From positions 124,001 through 188,000 of the forward strand of contig OY756960.1 in the NCBI GenBank assembly GCA_963580455.1: a stretch of DNA of 64,000 bases, written 5' to 3'. This DNA is from Euonymus europaeus. Its lineage: Eukaryota > Streptophyta > Magnoliopsida > Celastrales > Celastraceae. The notes below the pieces were generated by a model. That model saw only the letters and a program-made list of their open reading frames with translations, did no database searches and was not told the DNA's origin. The position numbers and the translations under genes are program-made. Of the stretch, positions 1 through 14,700 are shown piece after piece (position 1 is the first letter of the stretch; each line of letters opens with the position of its first letter).

Positions 1-1567
1 ACCAGGATTGTAGAGCTCAAAAAGTAGTGTGTAATCAAGCTAAATATCACCGAATTCAGAACTCGGAGTCAACGGATATTCATAAAACCGTTTACGTAAA
101 GAAACCACATTTCGCGGCTAACTAGGTGAAACGAGACCTACTAGCCACGAGTTCTGAAATCAAAATTCGAAACGCCAAGATTGTAGAGCTCGAAAGGTAG
201 TGTGAAATCAAGCTAAAAATCACCGAATTCAGAACTCGGAGTCAATGGATATTCATAAAACCGTTTACGTAAAGAAACCACATTTCGCGGCTAACTAGGT
301 GAAACGAGACCTACTGGCCACGAGTTCTGAAATCAAAATCCGAAACGCCAAGATTGTAGAGCTCGAAAGGTAGTGTGAAATCAAGCTAAAAATCACCGAA
401 TTCAGAACTCGGAGTCAACGGATATTCATAAAACCGTTTACGTAAAGAAACCACATTTCGCGGCTAACTAGGTGAAACGAGACCTACTAGCCACGAGTTC
501 TGAAATCATAATTCGAAACACCAGGATTGTAGAGCTCGAAAAGTAGTGTGAAATCAAGCTAAAAAACACCGAATTCAGAACTCGGAGTCAACGGATATTC
601 CTAAAACCGTTTACGTAAAGAAACCACATTTCGCGGCTAACTAGGTGAAACGATACCTACTAGCCACGAGTTCTGAAATCATAATCCGAAACGCCAGGAT
701 CGTAGAGCTCGAAAAGTAGTGTGAAATCAAGCTAAAAATCACCGAATTCAGAACTCGGAGTCAACGGATATTCCTAAAACCGTTTACGTAAAGAAACCAC
801 ATTTCGCGGCTAACTAGGTGAAATAAGACCAACTAGCCATGAGTTCTGAAATCAAAATCCGAAACGCTAGGATTCTAGAGCTCAAAAAGTAGTGTGAAAT
901 CAAGCTAAAAATCACCGAATTCAGAACTCGGAGTCAACGGATATTCATAAAACCGTTTACGTAAAGAAACCACATTTCGCGGCTAACTAGGTGAAACGAG
1001 ACCAACTAGCCACGAGTTCTGAAATCAAAATCCGAAAAACCAGGATCGTAGAGCTCGAAAATTAGTGTGAAATCAAACTAAAAATCACCGAATTCAGAAC
1101 TCGGAGTCAACCGATATTCATAAAACCGTTTACGTAAAGAAACCACATTTCGCGGCTAACTAGGTGAAACGAGACCAACTAGCCACGAGTTCTGAAATCA
1201 AAATCCGAAACGCTAGGATTCTAGAGCTCAAAAAGTAGTGTGAAATCAAGCTAAAAATCACCGAATTCAGAACTCGGAGTCAACGGATATTCATAAAACC
1301 GTTTACGTAAAGAAACCACATTTCGCGACTAACTAGGTGAAGCGTGACCAACTAGGCACGAGTTCTGAAATCAAAATCCGAAATGCCAGGATCGTAGAGC
1401 TCGAAAATTAGTGTGAAATCAAGCTAAAAATCACCGAATTCAGAACTCGGAGTCAACGGATATTCCTAAAACCGTTTACGTAAAGAAACCACATTTCGCG
1501 GCTAAATAGGTGAAATGAGACCAACTAGCCACGAGTTCTGAAATCAAAATCCGAAACCCGAGGATTC
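1..1567 (+). repeat. Alpha-family block, first copy of a recurring monomer series
   Basis: About nine monomers in a fixed order. First is a linker ACCAGGATTG copy with CTCAAAAAG and GTAATC, then two GAAAGGTAG copies (starting 184 and 357). Next comes an AAACACC copy with ATTCCTAAAACC (530), a copy with AAATAAGACC and CATGAG (703), CGCTAGGATTC (876), an AACCAGGATCG copy with CAAACTAAA and CAACCGATATT (1049), a copy with TTTCGCGAC and GTGACC (1222), and an AAATAGG/AAATGAG copy (1395). The same order returns near 23.5-25.0 kb and 28.0-29.6 kb. The opening monomer is partial: only its last 10 bases before position 11 are inside the window. Confidence 0.85.
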
Positions 1568-4335
1568 TAGAGCTCAAAAAGTAGCGTGAAATCAAGCTAA
1601 AAATCACCGAATTCAGAACTCGGAGTCAACGGATATTCATAAAACCGTTTACGTAAAGAAACCACATTTCGCGGCTAACTAGGTGAAACGAGACCAACTA
1701 GCCACGAGTTCTGAAATCGAAATCCGAAACCCCAGGATCGTAGAGCTCGAAAATTAGTGTGAAATCAAGCTAAAAATCACCGAATTCAGAACTCGGAGTC
1801 AACCGATATTCATAAAACCGTTTACGTAAAGAAACCACATTTCGCGGCTAACTAGGTGAAACGAGACCAACTAGCCACGAGTTCTGAAATCAAAATCCGA
1901 AAAACCAGGATCGTAGAGCTCGAAAATTAGTGTGAAATCAAACTAAAAATCACCGAATTCAGAACTCGGAGTCAACCGATATTCATAAAACCGTTTACGT
2001 AAAGAAACCACATTTCGCGGCTAACTAGGTGAAACGAGACCAACTAGCCACGAGTTCTGAAATCAAAATCCGAAACTCCATAATCGTAGAGCTCGGAAAT
2101 TAGTGTGAAATCAAGCTAAAAATCACCGAATTCAGAACTCGGAGTCAACGGATATTCATAAAACCGTTTACGTAAAGAAACCACATTTCGCGACTAACTA
2201 GGTGAAACGTGACCAACTAGGCACGAGTTCTGAAATCAAAATCCGAAATGCCAGGATCGTAGAGCTCGAAAATTAGTGTGAAATCAAGCTAAAAATCACC
2301 GAATTCAGAACTCGGAGTCAACGGATATTCATAAAACCGTTTACGTAAAGAAACCTCATTTCGCGGCTTACTAGGTGAAACGAGACCAACTAGCCACGAG
2401 TTCTGAAATCGAAATCCGAAATCCTAGGATTGTAGAGCTCGAAAAGTAGTGTGAAATCAAGCTAAAAATCACCGAATTCAGAACTCGGAGTCAACGGATA
2501 TTCCTAAAACCGTTTACGTAAAGAAACCACATTTCGCGGCTAAATAGGTGAAACGAGACCAACTAGCCACGAGTTCTGAAATCAAAATCCGAAACGCTAG
2601 GATTCTAGAGCTCAAAAAGTAGTGTGAAATCAAGCTAAAAATCACCGAATTCAGAACTCGGAGTCAACGGATATTCATAAAACCGTTTACGTAAAGAAAC
2701 CACATTTCGCGGCTAACTAGGTGAAACGAGACCAACTAGCCACGAGTTCTGCAATCAAAATCCGAAATTCCAGGATCGTAGAGCTCGAAAAGTAGTGTGA
2801 AATCAAGCTAAAAATCACCGAATTCAAAACTCGGAGTCAACGGATATTCATAAAACCGTTTACGTAAAGAAACCACATTTTGCGGCTAACTAGGTGAAAC
2901 GAGACCTATTAGCCACGAGTTCTGAAATCAAAATCCGAAAGGCCAGGATTGTAGAGCTCGAAAAGTAGTGTGAAATCAAGCTAAAAATCACCGAATTCAG
3001 AACTCGGAGTCAACGGATATTCCTAAAACCGTTTACGTAAAGAAACCACATTTCGCGGCTAACTAGGTGAAACGAGACCTAATAGCCACGAGTTCTGAAA
3101 TCAAAATCCGAAACGCCAGGATTGTAGAGCTCGAAAAGTAGTGTGAAATCAAGCTAAAAATCACCGAATTCAGAACTCGGAGTCAACGGATATTCCTAAA
3201 ACCGTTTACGTAAAGAAACCACATTTCGCGGCTAAATAGGTGAAACGAGACCTACTAGCCACGAGTTCTGAAATCAAAATCCGAAAGGCCAGGATTGTAG
3301 AGCTCGAAAAGTAGTGTGAAATCAAGCTAAAAATCACCGAATTCAGAACTCGGAGTCAACGGATATTCCTAAAACCGTTTACGTAAAGAAACCACATTTC
3401 GCGGCTAAATAGGTGAAATGAGACCAACTAGCCACGAGTTCTGAAATCAAAATCCGAAACGCGAGGATTCTAGAGCTCAAAAAGTAGCGTGAAATCAAGC
3501 TAAAAATCACCGAATTCAGAACTCGGAGTCAACGGATATTCATAAAACCGTTTACGTAAAGAAACCACATTTCGCGGCTAACTAGGTGAAACGAGACCAA
3601 CTAGCCACGAGTTCTGAAATCAAAATCCGAAACACCAGAATCGTAGAGCTCGAAAATTAGTGTGAAATCAAGCTAAAAATCACCGAATTCAGAACTCGGA
3701 GTCAACCGATATTCATAAAACCGTTTACGCAAAGAAACCACATTTCGCGGCTAACTAGGTGAAACGAGACCAACTAGCCACGAGTTCTGAAATCAAAATC
3801 CGAAAAACCAGGATCGTAGAGCTCGAAAATTAGTGTGAAATCAAACTAAAAATCACCGAATTCAGAACTCGGAGTCAACCGATATTCATAAAACCGTTTA
3901 CGTAAAGAAACCACATTTCGCGGCTAACTAGGTGAAACGAGAGCAACTAGCCACGAGTTCTGAAATCAAAATCCGAAACTCCATAATCGTAGAGCTCGGA
4001 AATTAATGTGAAATCAAGCTAAAAATCACCGAATTCAGAACTCGGAGTCAACGGATATTCATAAAACCGTTTACGTAAAGAAACCACATTTCGCGACTAA
4101 CTAGGTGAAACGAGACCAACTAGCCACGAGTTCTGAAATCAAAATCCGAAATGCCAGGATCGTAGAGCTCGAAAATTAGTGTGAAATCAAGCTAAAAATC
4201 ACCGAATTCAGAACTCGGAGTCAACCGATATTCATAAAACCGTTTACGTAAAGAAACCACATTTCGCGGCTAACTAGGTGAAACGAGACCAACTAGCCAC
4301 TAGTTCTGAAATCAAAATCCGAAACTCCATAATCG
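1568..4335 (+). repeat. 11-mer higher-order repeat, 1903 bp (copy 1 full, copy 2 partial)
   Basis: Copy 1 (1568-3470) starts with a monomer marked by GAGGATTCTAGAGCTC and GTAGCGTG. The same marker restarts at 3471. Within it, CTCGGAAATTA recurs at 2091 and 3994, exactly 1903 bp = 11 x 173 apart. Copy 2 keeps the order for about five monomers, with private changes such as ACGCAAAG at 3728 and GAGAGCAAC near 3940, then leaves the series near 4.34 kb. This type of multi-monomer unit arises by unequal exchange and is a hallmark of satellite HORs. Confidence 0.85.
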
Positions 4336-6200
4336 TAGAGCTCGAAAAGTAGTGTGAAATCAAGCTAAAAATCACCGAATTCAGAACTCGGAGTCAACGG
4401 ATATTCATAAAACCGTTTACGTAAAGAAACCACATTTCGCGGCTAACTAGGTGAAACGAGACCTACTAGCCACGAGTTCTGAAATCGAAATCCAAAAAAC
4501 CAGGATCGTAGAGCTCGAAAAGTAGTGTGAAATCAAGCTAAAAATCACCGAATTCAGAACTCGGAGTCAACGGATATTCATAAAACCGTTTACGTAAAGA
4601 AACCACATTTCGCGGCTAACTAGGTGAAACGAGACCAACTAGCCACGAGTTCTGAAATCAAAATCCGAAACACCAGGATCGTAGAGCTCGAAAATTAGTG
4701 TGAAATCAAGCTAAAAATCACCGAATTCAGAACTCGGAGTCAACCGATATTCATAAAACCGTTTACGTAAAGAAACCACATTTCGCGGCTAACTAGGTGA
4801 AACGAGACCAACTAGCCACGAGTTCTGAAGTCAAAATCCGAAACTCCATAATCGTAGAGCTCGAAAAGTAGTGTGAAATCAAGCTAAAAATCACCGAATT
4901 CAGAACTCGGAGTCAACGGATATTCATAAAACCGTTTACGTAAAGAAACCACATTTCGCGACTAACTAGGTGAAACGAGACCAACTAGCCACGAGTTCTG
5001 AAATCAAAATCCGAAACGCCAAGATCGTAGAGCTCGAAAATTAGTGTGAAATCAAGCTAAAAATCACCGAATTCAGAACTCGGAGTCAACGTATATTCAT
5101 AAAACCGTTTACGTAAAGAAACCACATTTCGCGGCTAACTAGGTGAAACGAGACCAACTAGCCACGAGTTCTGAAATCAAAATCCGAAATTCCAGGATCG
5201 TAGAGCTCGAAAAGTAGTGTGAAATCAAGCTAAAAATCACCGAATTCAAAACTCGGAGTCAACGGATATTCATAAAACCGTTTACGTAAAGAAAACTCAT
5301 TTCGCGGCTAACTAGGTGAAACGAGACCAACTAGCCACGAGTTCTGAAATCGAAATCCGAAATCCTAGGATTGTAGAGCTCGAAAAGTAGTGTGAAATAA
5401 AGCTAAAAATCACCGAATTCAGAACTCGGAGTCAACGGATATTCCTAAAACCGTTTACGTAAAGAAACCACATTTCGCGGCTAACTAGGTGAAACGAGAC
5501 CAACTAGCCACGAGTTCTGAAATCAAAATCCGAAACACCAGGATCGTAGAGCTCGAAAATTAGTGTGAAATCAAGCTAAAAATCACCGAATTCAGAACTC
5601 GGAGTCAACCGATATTCATAAAACCGTTTACGTAAAGAAACCACATTTCGCGGCTAACTAGGTGAAACGAGACCAACTAGCCACGAGTTCTGAAGTCAAA
5701 ATCCGAAACTCCATAATCGTAGAGCTCGAAAAGTAGTGTGAAATCAAGCTAAAAATCACCGAATTCAGAACTCGTAGTCAACGGATATTCATAAAACCGT
5801 TTATGTAAAGAAACCACATTTCGCTGCTAACTAGGTGAAACGATACCAACTAGCCACGAGTTCTGAAATCAAAATCCGAAACACCAGGATCGTAGAGCTC
5901 GAAAATTAGTGTGAAATAAAGCTAAAAATCACCGAATTCAGAACTCGGAGTCAACCGATATTCATAAAACCGTTTACGTAAAGAAACCACATTTCGCGGC
6001 TAACTAGGTGAAACGAGACCAACTAGCCACGAGTTCTGAAGTCAAAATCCGAAACTCCATAATCGTAGAGCTCGAAAAGTAGTGTTAAATCAAGCTAAAA
6101 AATCGCCGAATTCAGAACTCGGAGTCAACGGATATTCATAAAACCGTTTACGTAAAGAAACCACATTTCGCTGCTAACTAGGTGAAACGAGACCAACTTG
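4336..6200 (+). repeat. Alpha-family monomers without a clean HOR
   Basis: About eleven monomers mixing CTCCATAATCG linker copies with CACCAGGATCG, TTCCAGGATCG and TCCTAGGATTG copies. The pair CACCAGGATCG then CTCCATAATCG with GAAGTC between them recurs three times. A +1 insertion (A6 instead of A5 in GCTAAAAAATCGCC) lies at about 6094. No gene or other element. Confidence 0.75.
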
Positions 6201-8094
6201 CCACGAGTTCTGAAATCAAAATCCGAAACGCGAGGATCGTAGAGCTCGAAAATTAGTGTGAAATCAACTAAAAATCACCGAATTCATAACTCGGAGTCAA
6301 CGGATATTCATAAAACCGTTTACGTAAAGAAACCACATTTCGCGTCTAACTAGGTGAAACGAGACAAACTAGCCACGAGTTCTGAAATCAAAATCCGAAA
6401 CACCAGGATCGTAGAGCTCGAAAAGTAGTGTGAAATCAAGCTAAAAATCACCGAATTCAGAACTCGGAGTCAATGGATATTCATAAAACCGTTTACGTAA
6501 AGAAACCACATTTCGCGGCTAACTAGGTGAAACGAGACCTACTAGCCACGAGTTCTGAAATCGAAATCCGAAAAACCAGGATTGTAGAGGTCGAAAAGTA
6601 GTCTGTAATCAAGCTAAAAATCACTGAATTCAGAACTCGGAGTCAATGGATATTCATAAAACCGTTTACGTGAAGAAACCACATTTCGCGGCTAACTAGG
6701 TGAAACGAGACCTAATAGCCACGAGTTCTGAAATCAAAATCCGAAATACCAGGATTGTAGAGCTCGAAAATTAGTGTGAAATCAAGCTAAAAATCACCGA
6801 ATTCAGAACTCGGAGTCAACGGATATTCATAAAACCGTTTACGTAAAGAAACCACATTTCGCGGCTAACTAGGTGAAACGAGACCAACTAGCCACGAGTT
6901 CCGAAGTCAAAATCCGAAACTCCATAATCGTAGAGCTCGAAAAGTAGTGTGAAATCAAGCTAAAAATCACCGAATTCAGAACTCGAAGTCAACGGATATT
7001 CATAAAACCGTTTACGTAAAGAAACCACATTTCGCGGCTAACTAGGTGAAACGAGACCTACTAGCCACGAGTTCTGAAATCGAAATCCGAAAATCCAGGA
7101 TTGTAGAGCTCGAAAAGTAGTGTGTAATCAAGCTAAAAATCACCGAATTCAGAACTCGGAGTCAACGGATATTCATAAAACCGTTTACGTAAAGGAACCA
7201 CATTTCGCGGCTAACTAGGTGAAACGAGACCTACTAGCCACGAGTTCTGAAATCAAAATCCGAAAAGCCAAGATTATAGAGCTCGAAAAGTAGTGTGAAA
7301 TCAAGCTAAAAATCACCGAATTCAGAACTCGAAGTCAACGGATATTCATAAAACCGTTTACGTAAAGAAACCACATTTCGCGGCTAACTAGATGAAACGA
7401 GACCTACTAGCCACGAGTTCTGAAATCAAAATCCCAAACACCAAGATTGTAGAGCTCGAAAAGTAGTGTGAAATCAAGCTAAAAATCACTGAATTCAGAA
7501 CTCGGAGTCAATGGATATTCATAAAACCGTTTACGTGAAGAAACCACATTTCGCGGCTAACTAGGTGAAACGAGACCTAATAGCCACGAGTTCTGAAATC
7601 AAAATCCGAAATACCAGGATTGTAGAGCTCGAAAATTAGTGTGAAATCAAGCTAAAAATCACCGAATTCAGAACTCGGAGTCAACGGATATTCATGAAAC
7701 CGTTTACGTAAAGAAACCACATTTCGCGGCTAACTAGGTGAAACGAGACCTACTAGCCACGAGTTCTGAAATCAAAATCCGAAACTCCATAATCGTAGAG
7801 CTCGAAAAGTAGTGTGAAATCAAGCTAAAAATCACCGAATTCAGAACTCGGAGTCAACGGATATTCATAAAACCGTTTACGTAAAGAAACCACATTTCGC
7901 TGCTAACTAGGTGAAACGAGACCAACTAGCCACGAGTTCTGAAATCAAAATCCGAAACACCAGGATCGTAGAGCTCGAAAAGTAGTGTGAAATCAACTAA
8001 AAATCACCGAATTCAGAACTCGGAGTCAACCGATATTCATAAAACCGTTTACGTAAAGAAACCACATTTCGCTGCTAACTAGGTGAAACGAGAC
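6201..8094 (+). repeat. Beta-family onset, start of 172-bp monomers
   Basis: Beta markers appear here: TTTCGCTGCTAAC, CAACTTGCC/CAACTCGCC, linker CGCGAGGATCG, ACGTGAAGAAACC and CATGAAACC. The first AATCAACTAAAA deletion, giving a 172-bp monomer, is at about 6266 and the second at about 7991. ACGTGAAG at 6671 and 7536 is spaced by 865 bp, a local 5-mer duplication. Confidence 0.75.
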
Positions 8095-11000
8095 CAACTC
8101 GCCACGAGTTCTGAAATCAAAATCCGAAACGCGAGGATCGTAGAGCTCGAAAATTAGTGTGAAATCAACTAAAAATCACCGAATTCAGAACTCGGAGTCA
8201 ACCGATATTCATAAAACCGTTTACGTAAAGAAACCACATTTCGCGGCTAACTAGGTGAAACGAGACCAACTAGCCACGAGTTCTGAAATCAAAATCCGAA
8301 ACTCCATAATCGTAGAGCTCGAAAAGTAGTGTGAAATCAAGCTAAAAATCACCGAATTCAGAACTCGGAGTCAACGGATATTCATAAAACCGTTTACGTA
8401 AAGAAACCACATTTCGCGGCTAACTAGGTGAAACGAGAAAAACTAGCCACGAGTTCTGAAATCAAAATCCGAAACACCAGGATCGTAGAGCTCGAAAAGT
8501 AGTGTGAAATCAAGCTAAAAATCACCGAATTCAGAACTCGGAGTCAATGGATATTCATAAAACCGTTTACGTAAAGAAACCACATTTCGCGGCTAACTAG
8601 GTGAAACGAGACCTACTAGCCACAAGTTCTGAAATCAAAATCCGAAAAACCAGGATTGTAGAGCTCGAAAAGTAGTGTGTAATCAAGCTAAAAATCACCG
8701 AATTCAGAACTCGGAGTCAACGGATATTCATAAAACCGTTTACGTAAAGAAACCACATTTCGCGGCTAACTAGGTGAAACGAGACCTACTAGCCACGAGT
8801 TCTGAAATCAAAATCCCAAACGCCAAGATTGTAGAGCTCGAAAAGTAGTGTGAAATCAAGCTAAAAATCACCGAATTCAGAACTCGGAGTCAATGGATAT
8901 TCATAAAACCGTTTACGTGAAGAAACCACATTTCGCGGCTAACTAGTTGAAACGAGACCTAATAGCCACGAGTTCTGAAATCAAAATCCGAAACACCAGG
9001 ATTGTAGAGCTCGAAAATTAGTGTGAAATCAAGCTAAAAATCACCGAATTCAGAACTCGGAGTCAACGGATATTCATGAAACCGTTTACGTAAAGAAACC
9101 ACATTTCGCGGCTAACTAGGTGAAAGGAGACCTACTAGCCACGAGTTCTGAAATCAAAATCCGAAACTCCATAATCGTAGAGCTCGAAAAGTAGTGTGAA
9201 ATCAAGCTAAAAATCACCGAATTCAGAACTCGGAGTCATCGGATATTCATAAAACCGTTTACGTAAAGAAACCACATTTCGCTGCTAACTAGGTGAAACG
9301 AGACCAACTAGCCACGAGTTCTGAAATCAAAATCCGAAACACCAGGATCGTAGAGCTCGAAAATTAGTGTGAAATCAAGCTAAAAATCACCGAATTCAGA
9401 ACTCGGAGTCAACCGATATTCATAAAACCGTTTACGTAAAGAAACCACATTTCGCGGCTAACTAGGTGAAACGAGACCAACTAGCCACGAGTTCTGAAGT
9501 CAAAATCCGAAACTCCATAATCGTAGAGCTCGAAAAGTAGTGTGAAATCAAGCTAAAAATCACCGAATTCAGAACTCGGAGTCAACGGATATTCATAAAA
9601 CTGTTTACGTAAAGAAACCACATTTCGCTGCTAACTAGGTGAAACGAGACCAACTCGCCACGAGTTCTGAAATCAAAATCCGAAACGCGAGGATCGTAGA
9701 GCTCGAAAATTAGTGTGAAATCAACTAAAAATCACCGAATTCAGAACTCGGAGTCAACCGATATTCATAAAACCGTTTACGTAAAGAAACCACATTTCGC
9801 GGCTAACTAGGTGAAACGAGACCAACTAGCCACGAGTTCTGAATTCAAAATCCGAAACTCCATAATCGTAGAGCTCGAAAAGTAGTGTGAAATCAAGCTA
9901 AAAATCACCGAATTCAGAACTCGGAGTCAACGGATATTCATAAAACCGTTTACGTAAAGAAACCACATTTCGCGGCTAACTAGGTGAAACGAGAAAAACT
10001 AGCCACGAGTTCTGAAATAAAAATCCGAAACACCAGTATCGTAGAGCTCGAAAAGTAGTGTGAAATCAAGCTAAAAATCACCGAATTCAGAACTCGGAGT
10101 CAATGGATATTCATAAAACCGTTTACGTAAAGAAACCACATTTCGCGGCTAACTAGGTGAAACGAGACCTACTAGCCACAAGTTCTGAAATCAAAATCCG
10201 AAAAACCAGGATTGTAGAGCTCGAAAAGTAGTGTGTAATCAAGCTAAAAATCACCGAATTCAGAACTCGGAGTCAACGGATATTCATAAAACCGTTTACG
10301 TAAAGAAACCACATTTCGCAGCTAACTAGGTGAAACGAGACCTACTAGCCACGAGTTCTGAAATCAAAATCCCAAACACCAAGATTGTAGAGCTCGAAAA
10401 GTAGTGTGAAATCAAGCTAAAAATCACCGAATTCAGAACTCGGAGTCAATGGATATTCATAAAACCGTTTACGTGAAGAAACCACATTTCGCGGCTAACT
10501 AGGTGAAACGAGACCTAATAGCCACGAGTTCTGAAATCAAAATCCGAAGCACCAGGATTGTAGAGCTCGAAAATTAGTGTGAAATCAAGCTAAAAATCAC
10601 CGAATTCAGAACTCGGAGTCAACGGATATTCATGAAACCGTTTACGTAAAGAAACCACATTTCGCGGCTAACTAGGTGAAAGGAGACCTACTAGCCACGA
10701 GTTCTGAAATCAAAATCCGAAACTCCATAATCGTAGATCTCGAAAAGTAGTGTGAAATCAAGCTAAAAATCACCGAATTCAGAACTCGGAGTCAACGGAT
10801 ATTCATAAAACCGTTTACGTAAAGAAACCACATTTCGCTGCTAACTAGGTGAAACGAGACCAACTAGCCACGAGTTCTGAAATCAAAATCCGAAACACCA
10901 GGATCGTAGAGCTCGAAAATTTGTGTGAAATCAAGCTAAAAATCACCGAATTCAGAACTCGGAGTCAACCGATATTCATAAAACCGTTTACGTAAAGAAA

Positions 11001-11720
11001 CCACATTTCGCGGCTAACTAGGTGAAACGAGACCAACTAGCCACGAGTTCTGAAGTCAAAATCCGAAACTCCATAATCGTAGAGCTCGAAAAGTAGTGTG
11101 AAATCAAGCAAAAAATCACCGAATTCAGAACTCGGAGTCAACGGATATTCATAAAACCATTTACGTAAAGAAACCACATTTCGCTGCTAACTAGGTGAAA
11201 CGAGACCAACTCGCCACGAGTTCTGAAATCAAAATCCGAAACGCGAGGATCGTAGAGCTCGAAAATTAGTGTGAAATCAACTAAAAATCACCGAATTCAA
11301 AACTCGGAGTCAACCGATATTCATAAAACCGTTTACGTAAAGAAACCACATTTCGCGGCTAACTAGGTGAAACGAGACCAACTAGCCACGAGTTCTGAAA
11401 TCAAAATCCGAAACTCCATAATCGTAGAGCTCGAAAAGTAGTGTGAAATCAAGCTAAAAATCACCGAATTCAGAACTCGGAGTCAACGGATATTCATAAA
11501 ACCGTTTACGTAAAGAAACCACATTTTGCGGCTAACTAGGTGAAACGAGACAAACTAGCCACGAGTTCTGAAATCAAAATCCGAAACACCAGGATCGTAG
11601 AGCTCGAAAAGTAGTGTGAAATCAAGCTAAAAATCACCGAATTCAGAACTCGGAGTCAATGGATATTCATAAAACCGTTTACGTAAAGAAACCACATTTC
11701 GCGGCTAACTAGGTGAAACG
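8095..11720 (+). repeat. 9-mer higher-order repeat, 1556 bp, just over two copies
   Basis: The rare string CAACTCGCCACG occurs at 8095, 9651 and 11207, spaced 1556 and 1556 bp. This is nine monomers, one of them the 172-bp AATCAACTAAAA type (about 8166, 9721, 11281). ACGTGAAG markers at 8918 and 10474 give the same spacing. The third copy persists for about three monomers and then switches series near 11.7 kb. Confidence 0.85.
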
Positions 11721-14700
11721 AGACCAACTAGCCACGAGTTCTGAAATCAAAATCCGAAACTCCATAATCGTAGAGCTCGAAAAGTAGTGTGAGATCAAGC
11801 TAAAAATCACCGAATTCAGAACTCGGAGTCAACGGATATTCATAAAACCGTTTACGTAAAGAAACCACATTTTGCTGCTAACTAGGTGAAACGAGACCAA
11901 CTAGCCACGAGTTCTGAAATCAAAATCCGAAACACCGGGATCGTAGAGCTCGAAAATTAGTGTGAAATCAAGCTAAAAATCACCGAATTCAGAACTCGAA
12001 GTCAATGGATATTCATAAAACCGTTTACGTAAAGAAACCACATTTCGCGGCTAACTAGGTGAAACGAGACCAACTAGCCACGAGTTCTGAAGTCAAAATC
12101 CGAAACTCCATAATCGTAGAGCTCGAAAAGTAGTGTGAAATGAAGCTAAAAATCACCGAATTCAGAACTCGGAGTCAACGGATATTCATAAAACCGTTTA
12201 CGTAAAGAAACCACATTTCGCTGCTAACTAGGTGAAACGAGACCAACTAGCCACGAGTTCTGAAATCAAAATCCGAAAACCAGGATCGTAGAGCTCGAAA
12301 ATTAGTGTGAAATCAAGCTAAAAATCACCGAATTCAGAACTCGGAGTCAACCGATATTCATAAAACCGTTTACGTAAAGAAACCACATTTCGCGGCAAAC
12401 TAGGTGAAACGAGACCAACTAGCCACGAGTTCTGAAGTCAAAATCCGAAACTCCATAATCGTAGAGCTCGAAAAGTAGTGTGAAATCAAGCTAAAAATCA
12501 CCGAATTCAGAACTCGGAGTCAATGGATATTCATAAAACCGTTTACGTAAAGAAACCACATTTCGCTACTAACTAGGTGAAACGAGACCAACTCGCCACG
12601 AGTTCTGAAATCAAAATCCGAAACGCGAGGATCGTAGAGCTCGAAAATTAGTGTGAAATCAACTAAAAATCACCGAATTCAGAACTCGGAGTCAATGGAT
12701 ATTCATAAAACCGTTTACGTAAAGAAACCACTTTTCGCGGCTAACTAGGTGAAACGAGACCAACTGGCCACGAGTTCTGAAATCAAAATCCGAAACACCA
12801 GGATTGTAGAGTTCGAAAAGTAGTGTGAAATCAAGCTAAAAATCACCGAATTCAGAACTCGGAGTCAACGGATATTCATAAAACCGTTTACGTAAAGAAA
12901 CCACATTTCGCGGCTAACTAGGTGAAACGAGACCTACTAGCCACGAGTTTTGAAATCAAAATCCGAAACCCCAGGATTGTAGAGCTCGAAAAGTAGTGTG
13001 AAATCAAGCTAAAAATCACCGAATTCAGAACTCGGAGTCAACGGATATTCCTAAAACCGTTTACGTAAAGAAACCACATTTCACGGCTAAATAGGTGAAA
13101 CGAGATCAACTAGCCACAAGTTCTGAAATCAAAATCCGAAACGCTAGGATTCTAGAGCTCGAAAAGTAGTGTGAAATCAAGCTAAAAATCACCGAATTCA
13201 GAACTCGGAGTCAACGGATATTCATAAAACCGTTTACGTAAAGAAACCACATTTTGCGGCTAACTAGGTGAAACGAGACAAACTAGCCACGAGTTCTGAA
13301 ATCAAAATCCGAAACACCAGGATCGTAGAGCTCGAAATGTAGTGTGAAATCAATCTAAAAATCACCGAATTCAGAACTCGGAGTCAATGGATATTCATAA
13401 AACCGTTTACGTAAAGAAACCACATTTCGCGGCTAACTAGGTGAAACGAGACCAACTAGCCACGAGTTCTGAAATCAAAATCCGAAACTCCATAATCGTA
13501 GAGCTCGAAAAGTAGTGTGAGATCAAGCTAAAAATCACCGAATTCAGAACTCGGAGTCAACGGATATTCATAAAACCGTTTACGTAAAGAAACCACATTT
13601 TGCTGCTAACTAGGTGAAACGAGACCAACTAGCCACGAGTTCTGAAATCAAAATCCGAAACACCAGGATCGTAGAGCTCGAAAATTAGTGTGAAATCAAG
13701 CTAAAAATCACCGAATTCAGAACTCGAAGTCAATGGATATTCATAAAACCGTTTACGTAAAGAAACCACATTTCGCGGCTAACTAGATGAAACGAGACCA
13801 ACTAGCCACGAGTTCTGAAGTCAAAATCCGAAACTCCATAATCGTAGAGCTCGAAAAGTAGTGTGAAATGAAGCTAAAAATCACCGAATTCAGAACTCGG
13901 AGTCAACGGATATTCATAAAACCGTTTACGTAAAGAAACCACATTTCGCTGCTAACTAGGTGAAACGAGACCAACTAGCCACGAGTTCTGAAATCAAAAT
14001 CCGAAAACCAGGATCGTAGAGCTCGAAAATTAGTGTGAAATCAAGCTAAAAATCACCGAATTCAGAACTCGGAGTCAACCGATATTCATAAAACCGTTTA
14101 CGTAAAGAAACCACATTTCGCGGCCAACTAGGTGAAACGAGACCAACTAGCCACGAGTTCTGAAGTCAAAATCCGAAACTCCATAATCGTAGAGCTCGAA
14201 AAGTAGTGTGAAATCAAGCTAAAAATCACCGAATTCAGAACTCGGAGTCAACGGATATTCATAAAACCGTTTACGTAAAGAAACCACATTTCGCTGCTAA
14301 CTAGGTGAAACGAGACCAACTCGCCACGAGTTCTGAAATCAAAATCCGAAACGCGAGGATCGTAGAGCTCGAAAATTAGTGTGAAATCAACTAAAAATCA
14401 CCGAATTCAGAACTCGGAGTCAATGGATATTCATAAAACCGTTTACGTAAAGAAACCACATTTCGCGGCTAACTAGGTGAAACGAGACCAACTGGCAACG
14501 AGTTCTGAAATCAAAATCCGAAACACCAGGATTGTAGAGTTCGAAAAGTAGTGTGAAATCAAGCTAAAAATCACCGAATTCAGAACTCGGAGTCAACGGA
14601 TATTCATAAAACCGTTTACGTAAAGAAACCACATTTCGCGGCTAACTAGGTGAAACGAGACCTACTAGCCACGAGTTTTGAAATTAAAATCCGAAACCCC

